Source: Archaeoglobi archaeon | Lineage (GTDB): Archaea; Halobacteriota; Archaeoglobi; Archaeoglobales; Archaeoglobaceae | Assembly: GCA_029259335.1 (NCBI GenBank) | Contig: JAPDIY010000077.1 | Coordinates: 1-38,664 of the forward strand | Direction: 5' to 3' | DNA: 38,664 nucleotides | Part shown: one piece after another, positions 16,304-23,663 of the stretch | Layout: each line of letters opens with the position of its first letter | Position numbering within the stretch: the stretch's first letter is position 1 | The notes under the pieces: generated by a model | Told to the model about the DNA's origin: nothing | The model's database searches: none | Seen by the model: the letters and a program-made list of their open reading frames with translations, nothing else | Position numbers and translations under genes: made by a program

Positions 16304-16312
16304 ATTTATATA
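16304..16312 (+). promoter_or_regulatory. Strong TATA box for the redox operon
   Basis: TTTATATAG is a near-consensus archaeal TATA element. It predicts transcription from about 16335, just upstream of the GAGGTGAT ribosome-binding site (16332-16339) and the GTG of the broken glutaredoxin-like gene. It is the only obvious promoter before the thioredoxin-to-unknown gene string. Confidence 0.55.
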
Positions 16313-16347
16313 GTGCCGTTAAGTATCAATTGAGGTGATGAAAAATA

Positions 16348-16626
16348 GTGGTGATTGAAGTTGTTTACATCCCAACATCCCCAACATGTCCCTACTGTCC
16401 GAAAGCTGAAAAAGTGGTGAGTAAGGTTGCGGAAGAAGAGGGTGTTAACTCTTCAACTGCATGCCAACACAGATGAGGGCATGAGGGAAGCCCTTAAGTA
16501 TGGTTTAGGGGAGTTCCTGCATTGGTGGTAGATGAAAGATACCTCATCCTGGGAGTGCCGGATGAGGATGAGCTTAGAAGATTGGTAAGAGAGCTGAAAG
16601 GAGGTGATTTGGGTGAAGCATCTTAA
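16348..16626 (+). pseudogene. Glutaredoxin/thioredoxin-fold small redox protein, two frameshifts
   Basis: The first frame reads VVIEVVYIPTSPTCPYCPKA with an intact CPYC active site, then runs out near 16444. A second frame supplies LQLHANTDEGMREALKYG. After another shift near 16511 the third frame gives VPALVVDERYLILGVPDEDE and LRRLVRELKGG, ending at TAA 16624-16626. Joined, these make one about 90-residue glutaredoxin-like protein with the VPA cis-proline loop. The strong promoter and ribosome-binding site are still present, so the loss is recent or is an error in the sequence. Its end overlaps the thioredoxin start, so its reading probably once helped translate thioredoxin. Confidence 0.7.
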
Positions 16627-16930
16627 CAGTGAGGAGTTTAAGAAGGCGGTAGAGAGCGAAAAGCTCGTGGTGGTGGACTTCTACGCAGACTGGTGCATGC
16701 CCTGCCGCTATATATCTCCGGTGCTTGAGAAACTTGAGAAGGAGTATGATGGGCGGGCAGAGTTCTACAAATTGAATGTGGACGAGAATCAGGATGTGGC
16801 TGTTGAGTTTGGAATTGCGAGCATCCCAACGGTGTTGTTCTTCAGAAACGGGAAGGTAGTTGGCGGTTTCATAGGAGCGATGCCCGAAAGTGCCGTGAGA
16901 TCAGAGATAGAGAAGGCATTGCAAGCATGA
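16613..16930 (+). CDS. trx: Thioredoxin with WCMPC active site
   Basis: This 105-residue thioredoxin starts at GTG 16613, placed 5 nt after a strong AGGAGGTGAT ribosome-binding site. An in-frame GTG at 16604 lies inside that site and is rejected. The active site is Trp27-Cys28-Met29-Pro30-Cys31 (VDFYADWCMPCR) rather than the common WCGPC, and the cis-proline is in ASIPTVLFF. A Met in the dipeptide should alter redox potential or partner choice. The stop overlaps the ATG of the next gene by 4 bp (ATGA), and the broken glutaredoxin-like gene precedes it. The whole string looks like a disulfide/iron-sulfur unit. Confidence 0.93.
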   Translation: MKHLNSEEFKKAVESEKLVVVDFYADWCMPCRYISPVLEKLEKEYDGRAEFYKLNVDENQDVAVEFGIASIPTVLFFRNGKVVGGFIGAMPESAVRSEIEKALQA

Positions 16931-17313
16931 AATCCATAAAAGAGATGGTTTCAACGCTCAACTGCGGAAACATGCTTGAGTGCGTATTCGGATTAGCTCC
17001 GGTAGACGTCAGAGTCTATGAAGCATTGCTGCAGGGAATGGAGAGAATTGAGGAGATCAGCAAGGCGGTTGGAAAGGGTGAGAGTGCGGTTTACAAATCA
17101 CTGCAAAGACTGTTGATTGCAGGTATGGCTTACAGGATAAAAATGCCGCTTGAGGGTGGCGGCTACTACTTCATTTACAAACCCGCTCCGAAGGAGAGGG
17201 TTGCTGAAGAGGTGGACAGGGTTATACAGGAGCTTTGTTTGAGAGTAAAGAAAACACTGGAGGAGTTTCTGAATGATAGCAGTCCTTGGATGCCAGGGAT
17301 GCGGAACGTGTAG
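16927..17313 (+). CDS. Winged-helix transcriptional regulator (TrmB-like)
   Basis: This 128-residue protein contains a winged helix over residues about 22-80: [40 protein letters not shown] and [11 protein letters not shown], followed by a [16 protein letters not shown] wing and a C-terminal helix. This arrangement is that of TrmB/MarR-like archaeal regulators. Two cysteines near the N-terminus ([11 protein letters not shown]) could sense redox state, which is an inference from the operon. It is coupled to thioredoxin by ATGA, and its 3' end overlaps the ferredoxin gene by 41 bp in another frame. It probably regulates its own operon. Confidence 0.8.
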   Translation: MKSIKEMVSTLNCGNMLECVFGLAPVDVRVYEALLQGMERIEEISKAVGKGESAVYKSLQRLLIAGMAYRIKMPLEGGGYYFIYKPAPKERVAEEVDRVIQELCLRVKKTLEEFLNDSSPWMPGMRNV

Positions 17314-17443
17314 CAGAGTCTGTCCTACAGATGCGATAATCAGGGAAGGGGGGAAGGTTGTAAGGATTGACCTTGAAAAATGCAAGGGGTGTTACGACTG
17401 CGTGAAAGCATGCCCTTACGGGGCGCTTATAGTTATGGACTGA
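17273..17443 (+). CDS. 2[4Fe-4S] ferredoxin (56 residues)
   Basis: This short gene carries two complete cluster motifs: Cys7, Cys10, Cys13, Cys17-Pro ([13 protein letters not shown]) and Cys37, Cys40, Cys43, Cys47-Pro ([13 protein letters not shown]). It is therefore a classical clostridial-type ferredoxin carrying low-potential electrons. The ATG at 17273 overlaps the end of the regulator gene by 41 bp, giving tight coupling. The larger ORF starting at 17380 in another frame overlaps it, and that extra N-terminus is spurious. The likely partner is thioredoxin or an unseen reductase. The eight cysteines make the call secure. Confidence 0.93.
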   Translation: MIAVLGCQGCGTCSRVCPTDAIIREGGKVVRIDLEKCKGCYDCVKACPYGALIVMD

Positions 17444-17460
17444 AGGATATTCTGGATATT

Positions 17461-18003
17461 GTGGGTAAAGACAGTGATACCGAGAAGGCTTTGGAAATCA
17501 TTTTAAGACACTGTAAGAAAGGGGTTATTCCAGCAGAGGAGCTTGACGAAGAGGTTGCACTAATCCTTGACTACTACAGACTCGCTCTGCCAGTAAATTC
17601 TGTGTACGGATCGCTTTCATGGAAAATGCGTCTGTTTTCGGTAGCAGACATGGAGATTCCCTACATAATCAGATACTTTTTCGAGGAATTGCAGAGGGGA
17701 AGAGGGGAGTGGAGAAGGGCTGTGGTGAGGTATTTCAGTGATATTGGCGAGTCCAGGCCAGAAGAGTTCGTTGAGATTTTTGAAGAAATGATAAAGAGGA
17801 GCAGGAATTTTATCGTATGTGGGGAGGACATCATGGACATTTCAATGAAGTATGGCAGGGATGGCGGTGTTGTCATAGCCGAAATGAAGGGTGCCGGATT
17901 GATAAGCCCAACAGTTGGTTGTGGTGGGTTTAGTAAGGCAAGAGCTCCGCTTTACGAGATAAACAGGTTTCTCGCTTTGCTCGTTGAGCGTGAAAGTCTT
18001 TAA
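17461..18003 (+). CDS. Hypothetical helical protein in the thioredoxin-ferredoxin operon
   Basis: The family is not recognised. From a GTG at 17461 the protein is 180 residues, mostly helical. An N-terminal segment ([19 protein letters not shown]) is followed by an [19 protein letters not shown] helix. The C-terminus, with [20 protein letters not shown] and [18 protein letters not shown], resembles a winged helix. The frame is open up to 17380, but that part lies over the ferredoxin coding sequence and has no start signal. GAAGGA at 17442-17447 may be the ribosome-binding site. It is the last gene before serB, which has its own ribosome-binding site 24 nt later. Confidence 0.65.
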   Translation: MGKDSDTEKALEIILRHCKKGVIPAEELDEEVALILDYYRLALPVNSVYGSLSWKMRLFSVADMEIPYIIRYFFEELQRGRGEWRRAVVRYFSDIGESRPEEFVEIFEEMIKRSRNFIVCGEDIMDISMKYGRDGGVVIAEMKGAGLISPTVGCGGFSKARAPLYEINRFLALLVERESL

Positions 18004-18027
18004 ATTTGGAGAGGTGTTACTTCTTTT

Positions 18028-19185
18028 GTGAAGTTGATTGCAATTTCAGCCTACGGTGAGGACAAGCCGGGAATCGTTCATGAGATATCGAAGGCTTTGG
18101 CTGACTGCAATGCCAACATAGTGGATATTGAGCAGTCGGTTCTGCAGGGAATGTTCGTAATGTTCATCGTTGCAGAGGTTGAGGATGAGGAATGTGTGAA
18201 GGTTAGAGTGGAGGAAGCTGCGAGTAGGAAGCGGGTTCACGTCAGCCTGACACCTTTCGTTAGAAAAGCTGAGGGGGAAAAGAACCTACAGGTTGTAACG
18301 GTTCTCGGAAAGGATAGGGTTGGAATTGTGAAGGATGTAACGCGAGTTTTTCTCGATTTTGGGATAAATATTGAGAGAACAAATCTTACGGCAAGAGAAG
18401 AACTGATATCAATAGAGTTCCTTGTTGATATCGGAGATAGAGATGAGAATGCGATAAAGAGGAGACTGAGGGAGGAGGCGGAGAGATTGGGTTTGGATAT
18501 AGTTATGCAACCCTACTCGACCTTCAGAAGGGAAAAAAGGCTGATAGTATTCGATATGGATTCAACTCTTGTTGATGCCGAGATAATAAATGAGCTTGCG
18601 AAAGAGGCGGGGGTTGACAGGGAGGTTGCTCAGCTTACTGATAGGGCAATGAGGGGCGAGATAAGCTTCAAGGAGGCTCTTGAGGAGAGAGTAAGGCTGC
18701 TGAAAGGGCTTCCCGTTGAAGTTCTTGAGAAAATCTACGCGAGGATTAAGCTTACTGAGGGGGCTAAGGAGCTTGTTAGGAGTTTGAAAGACTCGGGATA
18801 TAAGGTAGCAGTTGTGAGCGGGGGATTCAGCTACTTCACCGAAAGGCTCAAAAAAGAACTCGACCTCGATTATGCTTTTGGTAACGAACTTGAGATCGAG
18901 AATGGGAGGCTTACGGGAAGAATCAAAGGCAGAATAATAGATGCTGAAGAGAAGGCGAGAATTGTGGAGGAAATAGCGAGAAAGGAAGGAATAAATCCTG
19001 AAAACGTTGTTGCCGTCGGAGATGGTGCAAATGACAGGCTTATGATTGAAAAGGCAGGACTGGGTATAGCTTTCAACGCAAAGGAAATTCTCAAGGATGT
19101 TGCGGACGGTAGCATATCAAAGGAGAACTTCGTTGGACTGGCAAGCGTGCTTAAACTGCCTGCTGAATTTGTTAAGAGAATATGA
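18028..19185 (+). CDS. serB: Phosphoserine phosphatase with two N-terminal ACT domains
   Basis: SerB dephosphorylates O-phosphoserine, the last step of serine synthesis. The 385-residue protein has ACT domain 1 (about 1-75; AYGEDKPGIVHEISKALAD), ACT domain 2 (about 86-160; VLGKDRVGIVKDVTRVFLD) and a HAD phosphatase domain (about 170-385). Catalytic residues are Asp176 and Asp178 (FDMDST), the SGG motif at 264-266 and the acidic GDGANDRLM at 331-339. Tandem ACT domains suggest serine binding and feedback control. It starts with GTG after GGAGAGGTG at 18008-18016. serA in the same window also ends in an ACT domain. Confidence 0.95.
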   Translation: MKLIAISAYGEDKPGIVHEISKALADCNANIVDIEQSVLQGMFVMFIVAEVEDEECVKVRVEEAASRKRVHVSLTPFVRKAEGEKNLQVVTVLGKDRVGIVKDVTRVFLDFGINIERTNLTAREELISIEFLVDIGDRDENAIKRRLREEAERLGLDIVMQPYSTFRREKRLIVFDMDSTLVDAEIINELAKEAGVDREVAQLTDRAMRGEISFKEALEERVRLLKGLPVEVLEKIYARIKLTEGAKELVRSLKDSGYKVAVVSGGFSYFTERLKKELDLDYAFGNELEIENGRLTGRIKGRIIDAEEKARIVEEIARKEGINPENVVAVGDGANDRLMIEKAGLGIAFNAKEILKDVADGSISKENFVGLASVLKLPAEFVKRI

Positions 19186-19986
19186 TAGACATCCTTGTTA
19201 TCTACATCCTTTCTTTAGGAATTAAGCTGGTCGCCTATTACCTGTCGGGGCTTTACGGCAATTTTTGCAGATGCGATGCACTCTGTTGTTGACATAACAA
19301 TGATTCTGCTTCTTTTAATGTCGGAGAGGGTTGCGAGAAAATCACCCTGGGTGTGGGCTTTATCACCTTTTTATCTTTTGAGCTTGCAAAGGAGGGGGTG
19401 AGTAAGGTTCTCAACCCAGCATCCCTCTACCAGAACATCGGCGTTGCAGTATCATCCGAAATCCTCGTTCTAAGCTTGCTTTTTCTTGCAGCCTTTCTTT
19501 CAGCAAGGAGAGCAGGCATACTGAACAGAACGCTTTTGATCGAGAGCATCAACGACGCTCTGTCAACCTTCGCTGCAATCTTGGGTATAGGTCTTGTTTG
19601 GATCGGTTATCCAGTTTTTGATGGTGTTGCCACCTTGATAATAGCCTCTATAATCTTCTACAACTCCTTCAAGCTTGTAAGAGATAATGCAAAGATTCTT
19701 CTTGGATTATCGCCTTCCGACGAGTTCTACGAGAGTGTGGAAAAGGTGTGTAGTGATATTGACGGGGTTGAGGGTGTGCACGATATGGTCGGAATTTATA
19801 CCGGAGAGAATTCGATACATCTCGACCTGCACGTTACGGTTGATGAGGGATGACTGTAAAGGATGCCGACAAACTGTCTGAGGAGAGATAGCAGAAGCAA
19901 TAAGGTCAAAGCATCCAGAGGTAAAGCATATCTCAGTCCATTTCTGCCCGCACGGTGGGGAGAGGAGAAAGATATACGAAGCTTAG
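19183..19986 (+). pseudogene. Cation diffusion facilitator (CDF) transporter, multiply frameshifted
   Basis: Starting just at the end of serB (ATG at 19183), successive frames give MIDILVIYILSLGIKLVAYY, then after a shift near 19257 IFADAMHSVVDITMILLLLM. The metal-binding H/D pair of a CDF first zinc site (ADAMHSVVD) is visible there. A third frame from about 19353 gives FITFLSFELAKEGVSKVLNP, LIESINDALSTFAAILGIG and the cytosolic GVEGVHDMVGIYTGENSIHL. Two further shifts near 19850 and 19890 lead to SVHFCPHGG and a stop at 19984-19986. The HPxGH region usually found after the second helix is missing, implying a deletion. With at least four lesions the gene is dead. Its end overlaps the aminotransferase gene end. 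Confidence 0.8.
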
Positions 19987-21125
19987 GTGCTCAAAAATCT
20001 CTCAAGCCTCTTGAGGAATTCGGATATCCTCTCCCTCGAAGTTGCGTAGCTCAGCCTTACCCAGCTTTTGTATGCAACTCCAAAAGCCGAGCCGGGGGTT
20101 AATGCGACATGCTCTTTCTTCAGAAACTCCTCACAGAACTCTGAACTGTCCCTGTTTACATTCATGAATATGTAAAACGCTCCCTTGGGAGGGGCGTATT
20201 CAATGCCCAAGTCTTCCAGTTTCTCCATTATCATGTCTCTCCTCACTCTGAACTCCTCCACAACTTCCCTGATGAAGCTCTGGTCACCCTTAAGCGCTGC
20301 AACGCCGGCATACTGCACGAAGGATGTCGGATGACTTACAGAGTGACTCTGCATGCGATTCATTAGCTTTACAATCCATTCCGGAGCGGCAGCATAGCCC
20401 AATCTCCAGCCGGTCATTGAGTATGTTTTTGAGAAGCCGTTGATTGTTATCGTCCTTTCAAGCATCCCGTCCATCGCTGCAAGGCTGTAATGCTTACCCT
20501 CGAAGATTATTTTCTCGTAAATCTCGTCTGACATGACAAGCAAATCCTTCTCGACGGCAATATCCCTTACCTTCTTCAAAAAATCCTTCGGATAAACAAC
20601 TCCGAGAGGGTTGCTTGGGGTGTTTACGACAATCATCTTCGTGTTTGAGGTTATGTAATCTTCTATGGGAGCATCTTCAAAACCCTCCTCGTGAGGCACC
20701 CAGACTGGCTTTGCTCCGGCCATCAGAATACAAGCTTCGTAGCTAACCCAAGAGGGGTCGAGCAGAATAACTTCATCACCCTCCTGCAGCAGACACATCA
20801 TTGCCTCGTATATGGCATACTTCGCTCCCGGAGTCACAATGACGTCCTCCGCATTGACATCTATACCGTTCTCCTCCCTCAGCTTCTCGATAATAGCCTC
20901 AATGAGTTCCGGGATTCCCTTCGTTGGGGTGTAAAAGACTTTTCCCTCCTTCATCGCCCTGTATGCTGCCTCTATAATAAATTCGGGAGTCGTGAAGTCT
21001 GGCTCCCCAACACTCATATCCACTACATCTTTGCCCTCTCTTGCCAGCTCTTTTGCCATCGTTGAAACTCTTAGCGTTGCGGAAGGCTGAACTACTTCAA
21101 TCCTGTTAGCTCCCCTCTGAATCAT
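19983..21125 (-). CDS. Class I/II pyridoxal-phosphate aminotransferase (aspartate-type)
   Basis: This 380-residue fold-type I aminotransferase has the PLP lysine at 233 in INGFSKTYSMTGWRLGY, the VNTPSNPLG segment (Asn172), Asp200 and Tyr203 (MSDEIYEKI), and the substrate-carboxylate Arg in the C-terminal third. The pattern fits the archaeal AspC-like group, which handles aspartate, alanine or aromatic acids. It could supply phosphoserine aminotransferase activity near serA/serB, but that is speculation. It overlaps the 3' end of ribH by 20 bp and is probably translated from the same message (GGAG just before the ATG). Confidence 0.9.
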   Translation of the reverse strand: MIQRGANRIEVVQPSATLRVSTMAKELAREGKDVVDMSVGEPDFTTPEFIIEAAYRAMKEGKVFYTPTKGIPELIEAIIEKLREENGIDVNAEDVIVTPGAKYAIYEAMMCLLQEGDEVILLDPSWVSYEACILMAGAKPVWVPHEEGFEDAPIEDYITSNTKMIVVNTPSNPLGVVYPKDFLKKVRDIAVEKDLLVMSDEIYEKIIFEGKHYSLAAMDGMLERTITINGFSKTYSMTGWRLGYAAAPEWIVKLMNRMQSHSVSHPTSFVQYAGVAALKGDQSFIREVVEEFRVRRDMIMEKLEDLGIEYAPPKGAFYIFMNVNRDSSEFCEEFLKKEHVALTPGSAFGVAYKSWVRLSYATSRERISEFLKRLERFLST

Positions 21126-21537
21126 ACTCCTTCAGCCTCTTTACCAGCTTAACCGCTGCCTCAACTGCCCTCTTGGCGTAGTCAACCCTCTCAGTTGCTG
21201 CAATCCTGCCCATTCCCGGACCGCTTATGCCGAGCGTGACGGGTTTACCATAATCAAGGCTCAGGTCAAGTATTTTCCTGGCAGCATGCTGGGCAACAAT
21301 CTCATCATGCTCCGTCTCGCCCTCAATAACACAACCTATGGCAACAACAGCATCAACATTGCCTTTTTCAAGCATCTTCTTTACGCCAATCGGAATATCA
21401 AAGGTTCCGGGAACTCTGATAACCTCGCTAACCTCAGCCCCCAAAAACTCAGCATGCTCTTTACCGAGAATCTCCATCATGTAGGTGATGTCTCTGTTGA
21501 ACTCGGCCACGACCATCCCGAGCTTGACTTTATTCAT
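21106..21537 (-). CDS. ribH: 6,7-dimethyl-8-ribityllumazine synthase
   Basis: RibH condenses 3,4-dihydroxy-2-butanone 4-phosphate with the ribitylamino-uracil to make lumazine, the riboflavin precursor. From the ATG at 21537 the protein is 143 residues. Characteristic segments are VVAEFNRDIT, the substrate-binding VPGTFDIPIGV and GCVIEGETEHDEIVAQHAARK with catalytic His77. A GTG nine bases upstream is less likely because GGTGGTT precedes the ATG as ribosome-binding site. A TATA-like ATTAAAT near 21570 serves as promoter. It is divergent from the LysR gene, with about 90 bp between the start codons. Confidence 0.94.
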   Translation of the reverse strand: MNKVKLGMVVAEFNRDITYMMEILGKEHAEFLGAEVSEVIRVPGTFDIPIGVKKMLEKGNVDAVVAIGCVIEGETEHDEIVAQHAARKILDLSLDYGKPVTLGISGPGMGRIAATERVDYAKRAVEAAVKLVKRLKEYDSEGS

Positions 21538-21594
21538 AACAACCACCCTTCAAAAATCTCCGTTAGTATTTAATAGTTTGCCAAATCGGGTATG

Positions 21595-21626
21595 CAAAAA
21601 TTTAAAAACTTATTGCTAAATTTTTG
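21595..21626 (+). promoter_or_regulatory. Perfect 10-bp inverted repeat over the LysR-gene promoter
   Basis: CAAAAATTTA (21595-21604) and TAAATTTTTG (21617-21626) are exact inverted repeats with a 12-bp spacer, 22 bp between half-site centres. They cover the TATA region (TTTAAAAACTTA) and end 4 bp before the ATG at 21631. The position suits autorepression by the LysR-type protein, since family members bind dyads beside their own genes. Confidence 0.55.
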
Positions 21627-21630
21627 AATC

Positions 21631-22569
21631 ATGGTCAGGCTCGATTTCATGAAAACCTTCATGGAGGTTGTTGAGTCGGGAAGTTTGAAGAAGGCTGCCA
21701 AGATCATGGGAATGTCCGTTAGCTCTGTAAGCTTTCAGATTAACTCCGTAGAGTCGTTCTATGGCGCCAAGCTGCTTGAAAGAGGGACTAATGGTGTAAA
21801 GCTGACCGATGAAGGGAAGATTGCAATTAGGAACATGAAATCCATTCTAAGCAGTGTTGAGGAAACAAAGAAGCTTATTCTAAACCTAAAAGGAGATAAG
21901 ATAACAATCGCATCCGGAATGGTTGGATTGAACATAGTCCATGCAATTCAAACTCTACTAAAATCCAGCTATCCGCAGCTTGAAGTTAATGTCGCTCTCA
22001 TAGGAGCGCACGAATGTGTCAGAGGTATTTTAGGTGGTGAATACGATTTTGCCATAGCAGGAGACATTCTCGACGAATACTTGGAGTTCGACAGGCTTAA
22101 CTGCGACATTCTCGGTGAAGACCACCTCATTTTGATCACCCCTCCCGACCATGAGCTTGCTGAGAAACCTGTTGTCACACTGGAAGACATTACGAAATAT
22201 CCGATAGTTATGCTCGATGACAACTACGGGATTACAACAAGCACAAAAAAAGCTCTTATAGCGAGCGGTTTGAAGCTCAGTGAGCTGAATGTTGCTTATA
22301 CGGTCAGCGATTTCTACTCAAAGATAAATGCAGTTAGCAGCGGTATTGGAATAGCCATAACTTCCCTCATCGCAGCTTGCAAAGCGTGTGAGGTTGGTTT
22401 GGTCAAGATAAGGAAAATTGAAGGCTTTAAATCAGAGAGAAATATTTACTTCGTCTCCTCCAAGCTTTCTCTCGAGAGCAAAAAGATGAGAGAGTACTAC
22501 GAATTCATTCTGGCCAAGGGAAGGCAGCTTTTCGAGGATTTTGCAACGCAGTGCAGATGTTTTGAATAA
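21631..22569 (+). CDS. LysR-type transcriptional regulator
   Basis: This 312-residue LysR-family protein has an N-terminal winged HTH: DFMKTFMEVVESGSLKKAAK, IMGMSVSSVSFQINSVESFY and LLERGTNGVKLTDEGK. The effector domain (about 90-300) has the periplasmic-binding-protein-like fold, with EDHLILITPPDHELAEKP and SSGIGIAITSLIAA. The co-inducer is unknown. The next three genes encode a DUF169 protein, a TauE/SafE-type exporter and a membrane protein, so a sulfur compound or organic anion is a plausible ligand, by context only. The gene probably starts leaderless and is probably autoregulated through the inverted repeat at its promoter. Confidence 0.92.
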   Translation: MVRLDFMKTFMEVVESGSLKKAAKIMGMSVSSVSFQINSVESFYGAKLLERGTNGVKLTDEGKIAIRNMKSILSSVEETKKLILNLKGDKITIASGMVGLNIVHAIQTLLKSSYPQLEVNVALIGAHECVRGILGGEYDFAIAGDILDEYLEFDRLNCDILGEDHLILITPPDHELAEKPVVTLEDITKYPIVMLDDNYGITTSTKKALIASGLKLSELNVAYTVSDFYSKINAVSSGIGIAITSLIAACKACEVGLVKIRKIEGFKSERNIYFVSSKLSLESKKMREYYEFILAKGRQLFEDFATQCRCFE

Positions 22570-22573
22570 TTCT

Positions 22574-22747
22574 AAAATTTCGAATATTTTGAAAAAGATT
22601 TCACTATCTTTTCTTTATTGATTCAAATACTTTCTTCCAGTTAACAAATTTTTAAGAAAATTTAGTCTTTTAATTAAAAGCCGATTTTCGGTAAGCAAAA
22701 ACTTCGTAATTTCAAAAAATTTCGAAACATATTTAGAAAATTTCGAA
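22574..22747 (+). promoter_or_regulatory. Three AAAATTTCGAA boxes between the LysR gene and the DUF169 operon
   Basis: The 11-mer AAAATTTCGAA occurs exactly at 22574-22584, 22716-22726 and 22737-22747. The last two are spaced 21 bp, two helical turns, and the third directly abuts the TATA-like AATTTTAAAAA (22748-22758) about 25 nt before the DUF169 ATG. The TTTCGAA core is nearly palindromic. The rest of this 210-bp AT-rich gap has no gene. These are good candidates for binding sites of the upstream LysR protein. Confidence 0.5.
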
Positions 22748-22779
22748 AATTTTAAAAAGTGGCTGTGTGAGCGAGTTTT

Positions 22780-23649
22780 ATGATGCAAGAAGTGGTGCTG
22801 GATACGGAGACTCTTCTGGATGACAGGAAGTTTGCAGAAACAATGCTGCTGAAGAGGGACAAGCAGGGATTGAGCAAGGCAGATATGGTCTTCATTCTAA
22901 GAAATCTGCTGAAACTGAAGTACTACCCGGTGGCAGTGAAATTCTTCTACGATGAGAATGAGGTGGAGAAGTTCAAGGCGGAGCATGAATACTTGGTAGC
23001 ATGCAATCCGTTCACATTCTGCCATTTCTCCGCAGCTTCAAGGCAGCGCGGCGATGTCTTGCTTGGGGACAAAAAAACTTTAGGATGCAGCAACGCTCGA
23101 TATCTGTTTGGCTGGAAGGACTTGGATGAGCAGGAGATTAAGAGCCACGTTAAGTATGTGAGGGACAGAGAACAGGCGGAGAAATTTGTGAAGACAAAGC
23201 CAAGACTTCCTGAAGGGCTGGTAGCCTTTGCCACAGCACCTCTACACAAGGCGAAGTTCGAGCCGGACTTGATTCAGATAATCTGCGATGTTCTGCAGAG
23301 CTACCACATCTACAACGACTGGGCTTCGGCAATGGATGTGCATCCTGTCCAGCCCAACATGATGATGAATTCAGCGGTTTGCGGGGGGGCTGTTTGGACA
23401 TACAACAACAGGAAGATTAACATTGTGCCGATGTGCAGCAGCAGCTACACCTCCGGCAAGACCGAGCAGGGGGAGATCAACGTTTACGTCCCGTGGGAGC
23501 AGTTCGAGCCCTACATAGTTAGATTGCTTGAGAGAACAGCCAAATACGGTGGGGCAAGCTTCCCGAGAACTGGTGAGACGTATCCGGGCTTCAATGTATG
23601 CAAGCTATGCAACTTCCTGCTCTTCAGAAAGCCGAAGGAGGATGAGTAA
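22780..23649 (+). CDS. DUF169 family protein
   Basis: This 289-residue protein resembles the DUF169 family (PF02596, from memory), which is of unknown function and common in anaerobic archaea and bacteria. Features are KLKYYPVAVKFFYDENEV near the N-terminus, a cysteine-containing FTFCHFSAASRQRG segment, GCSNARYLFGW, later AVCGGAVWTYNNRKINIVPM, and a C-terminal CKLCNF motif. Several conserved cysteines suggest metal or thiol chemistry. It is soluble, with no signal peptide. It begins the operon DUF169-TSUP exporter-small membrane protein downstream of a LysR regulator. Function is not known; context suggests handling of a compound that the exporter removes. Confidence 0.85.
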   Translation: MMQEVVLDTETLLDDRKFAETMLLKRDKQGLSKADMVFILRNLLKLKYYPVAVKFFYDENEVEKFKAEHEYLVACNPFTFCHFSAASRQRGDVLLGDKKTLGCSNARYLFGWKDLDEQEIKSHVKYVRDREQAEKFVKTKPRLPEGLVAFATAPLHKAKFEPDLIQIICDVLQSYHIYNDWASAMDVHPVQPNMMMNSAVCGGAVWTYNNRKINIVPMCSSSYTSGKTEQGEINVYVPWEQFEPYIVRLLERTAKYGGASFPRTGETYPGFNVCKLCNFLLFRKPKEDE

Positions 23650-23663
23650 GGGGGTGATGCTGT

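Noticed and set aside
17380-17460. N-terminal extension of the unknown protein after the ferredoxin
   Set aside because: It lies over the ferredoxin gene in another frame; the eight-cysteine ferredoxin is clearly the real product there.
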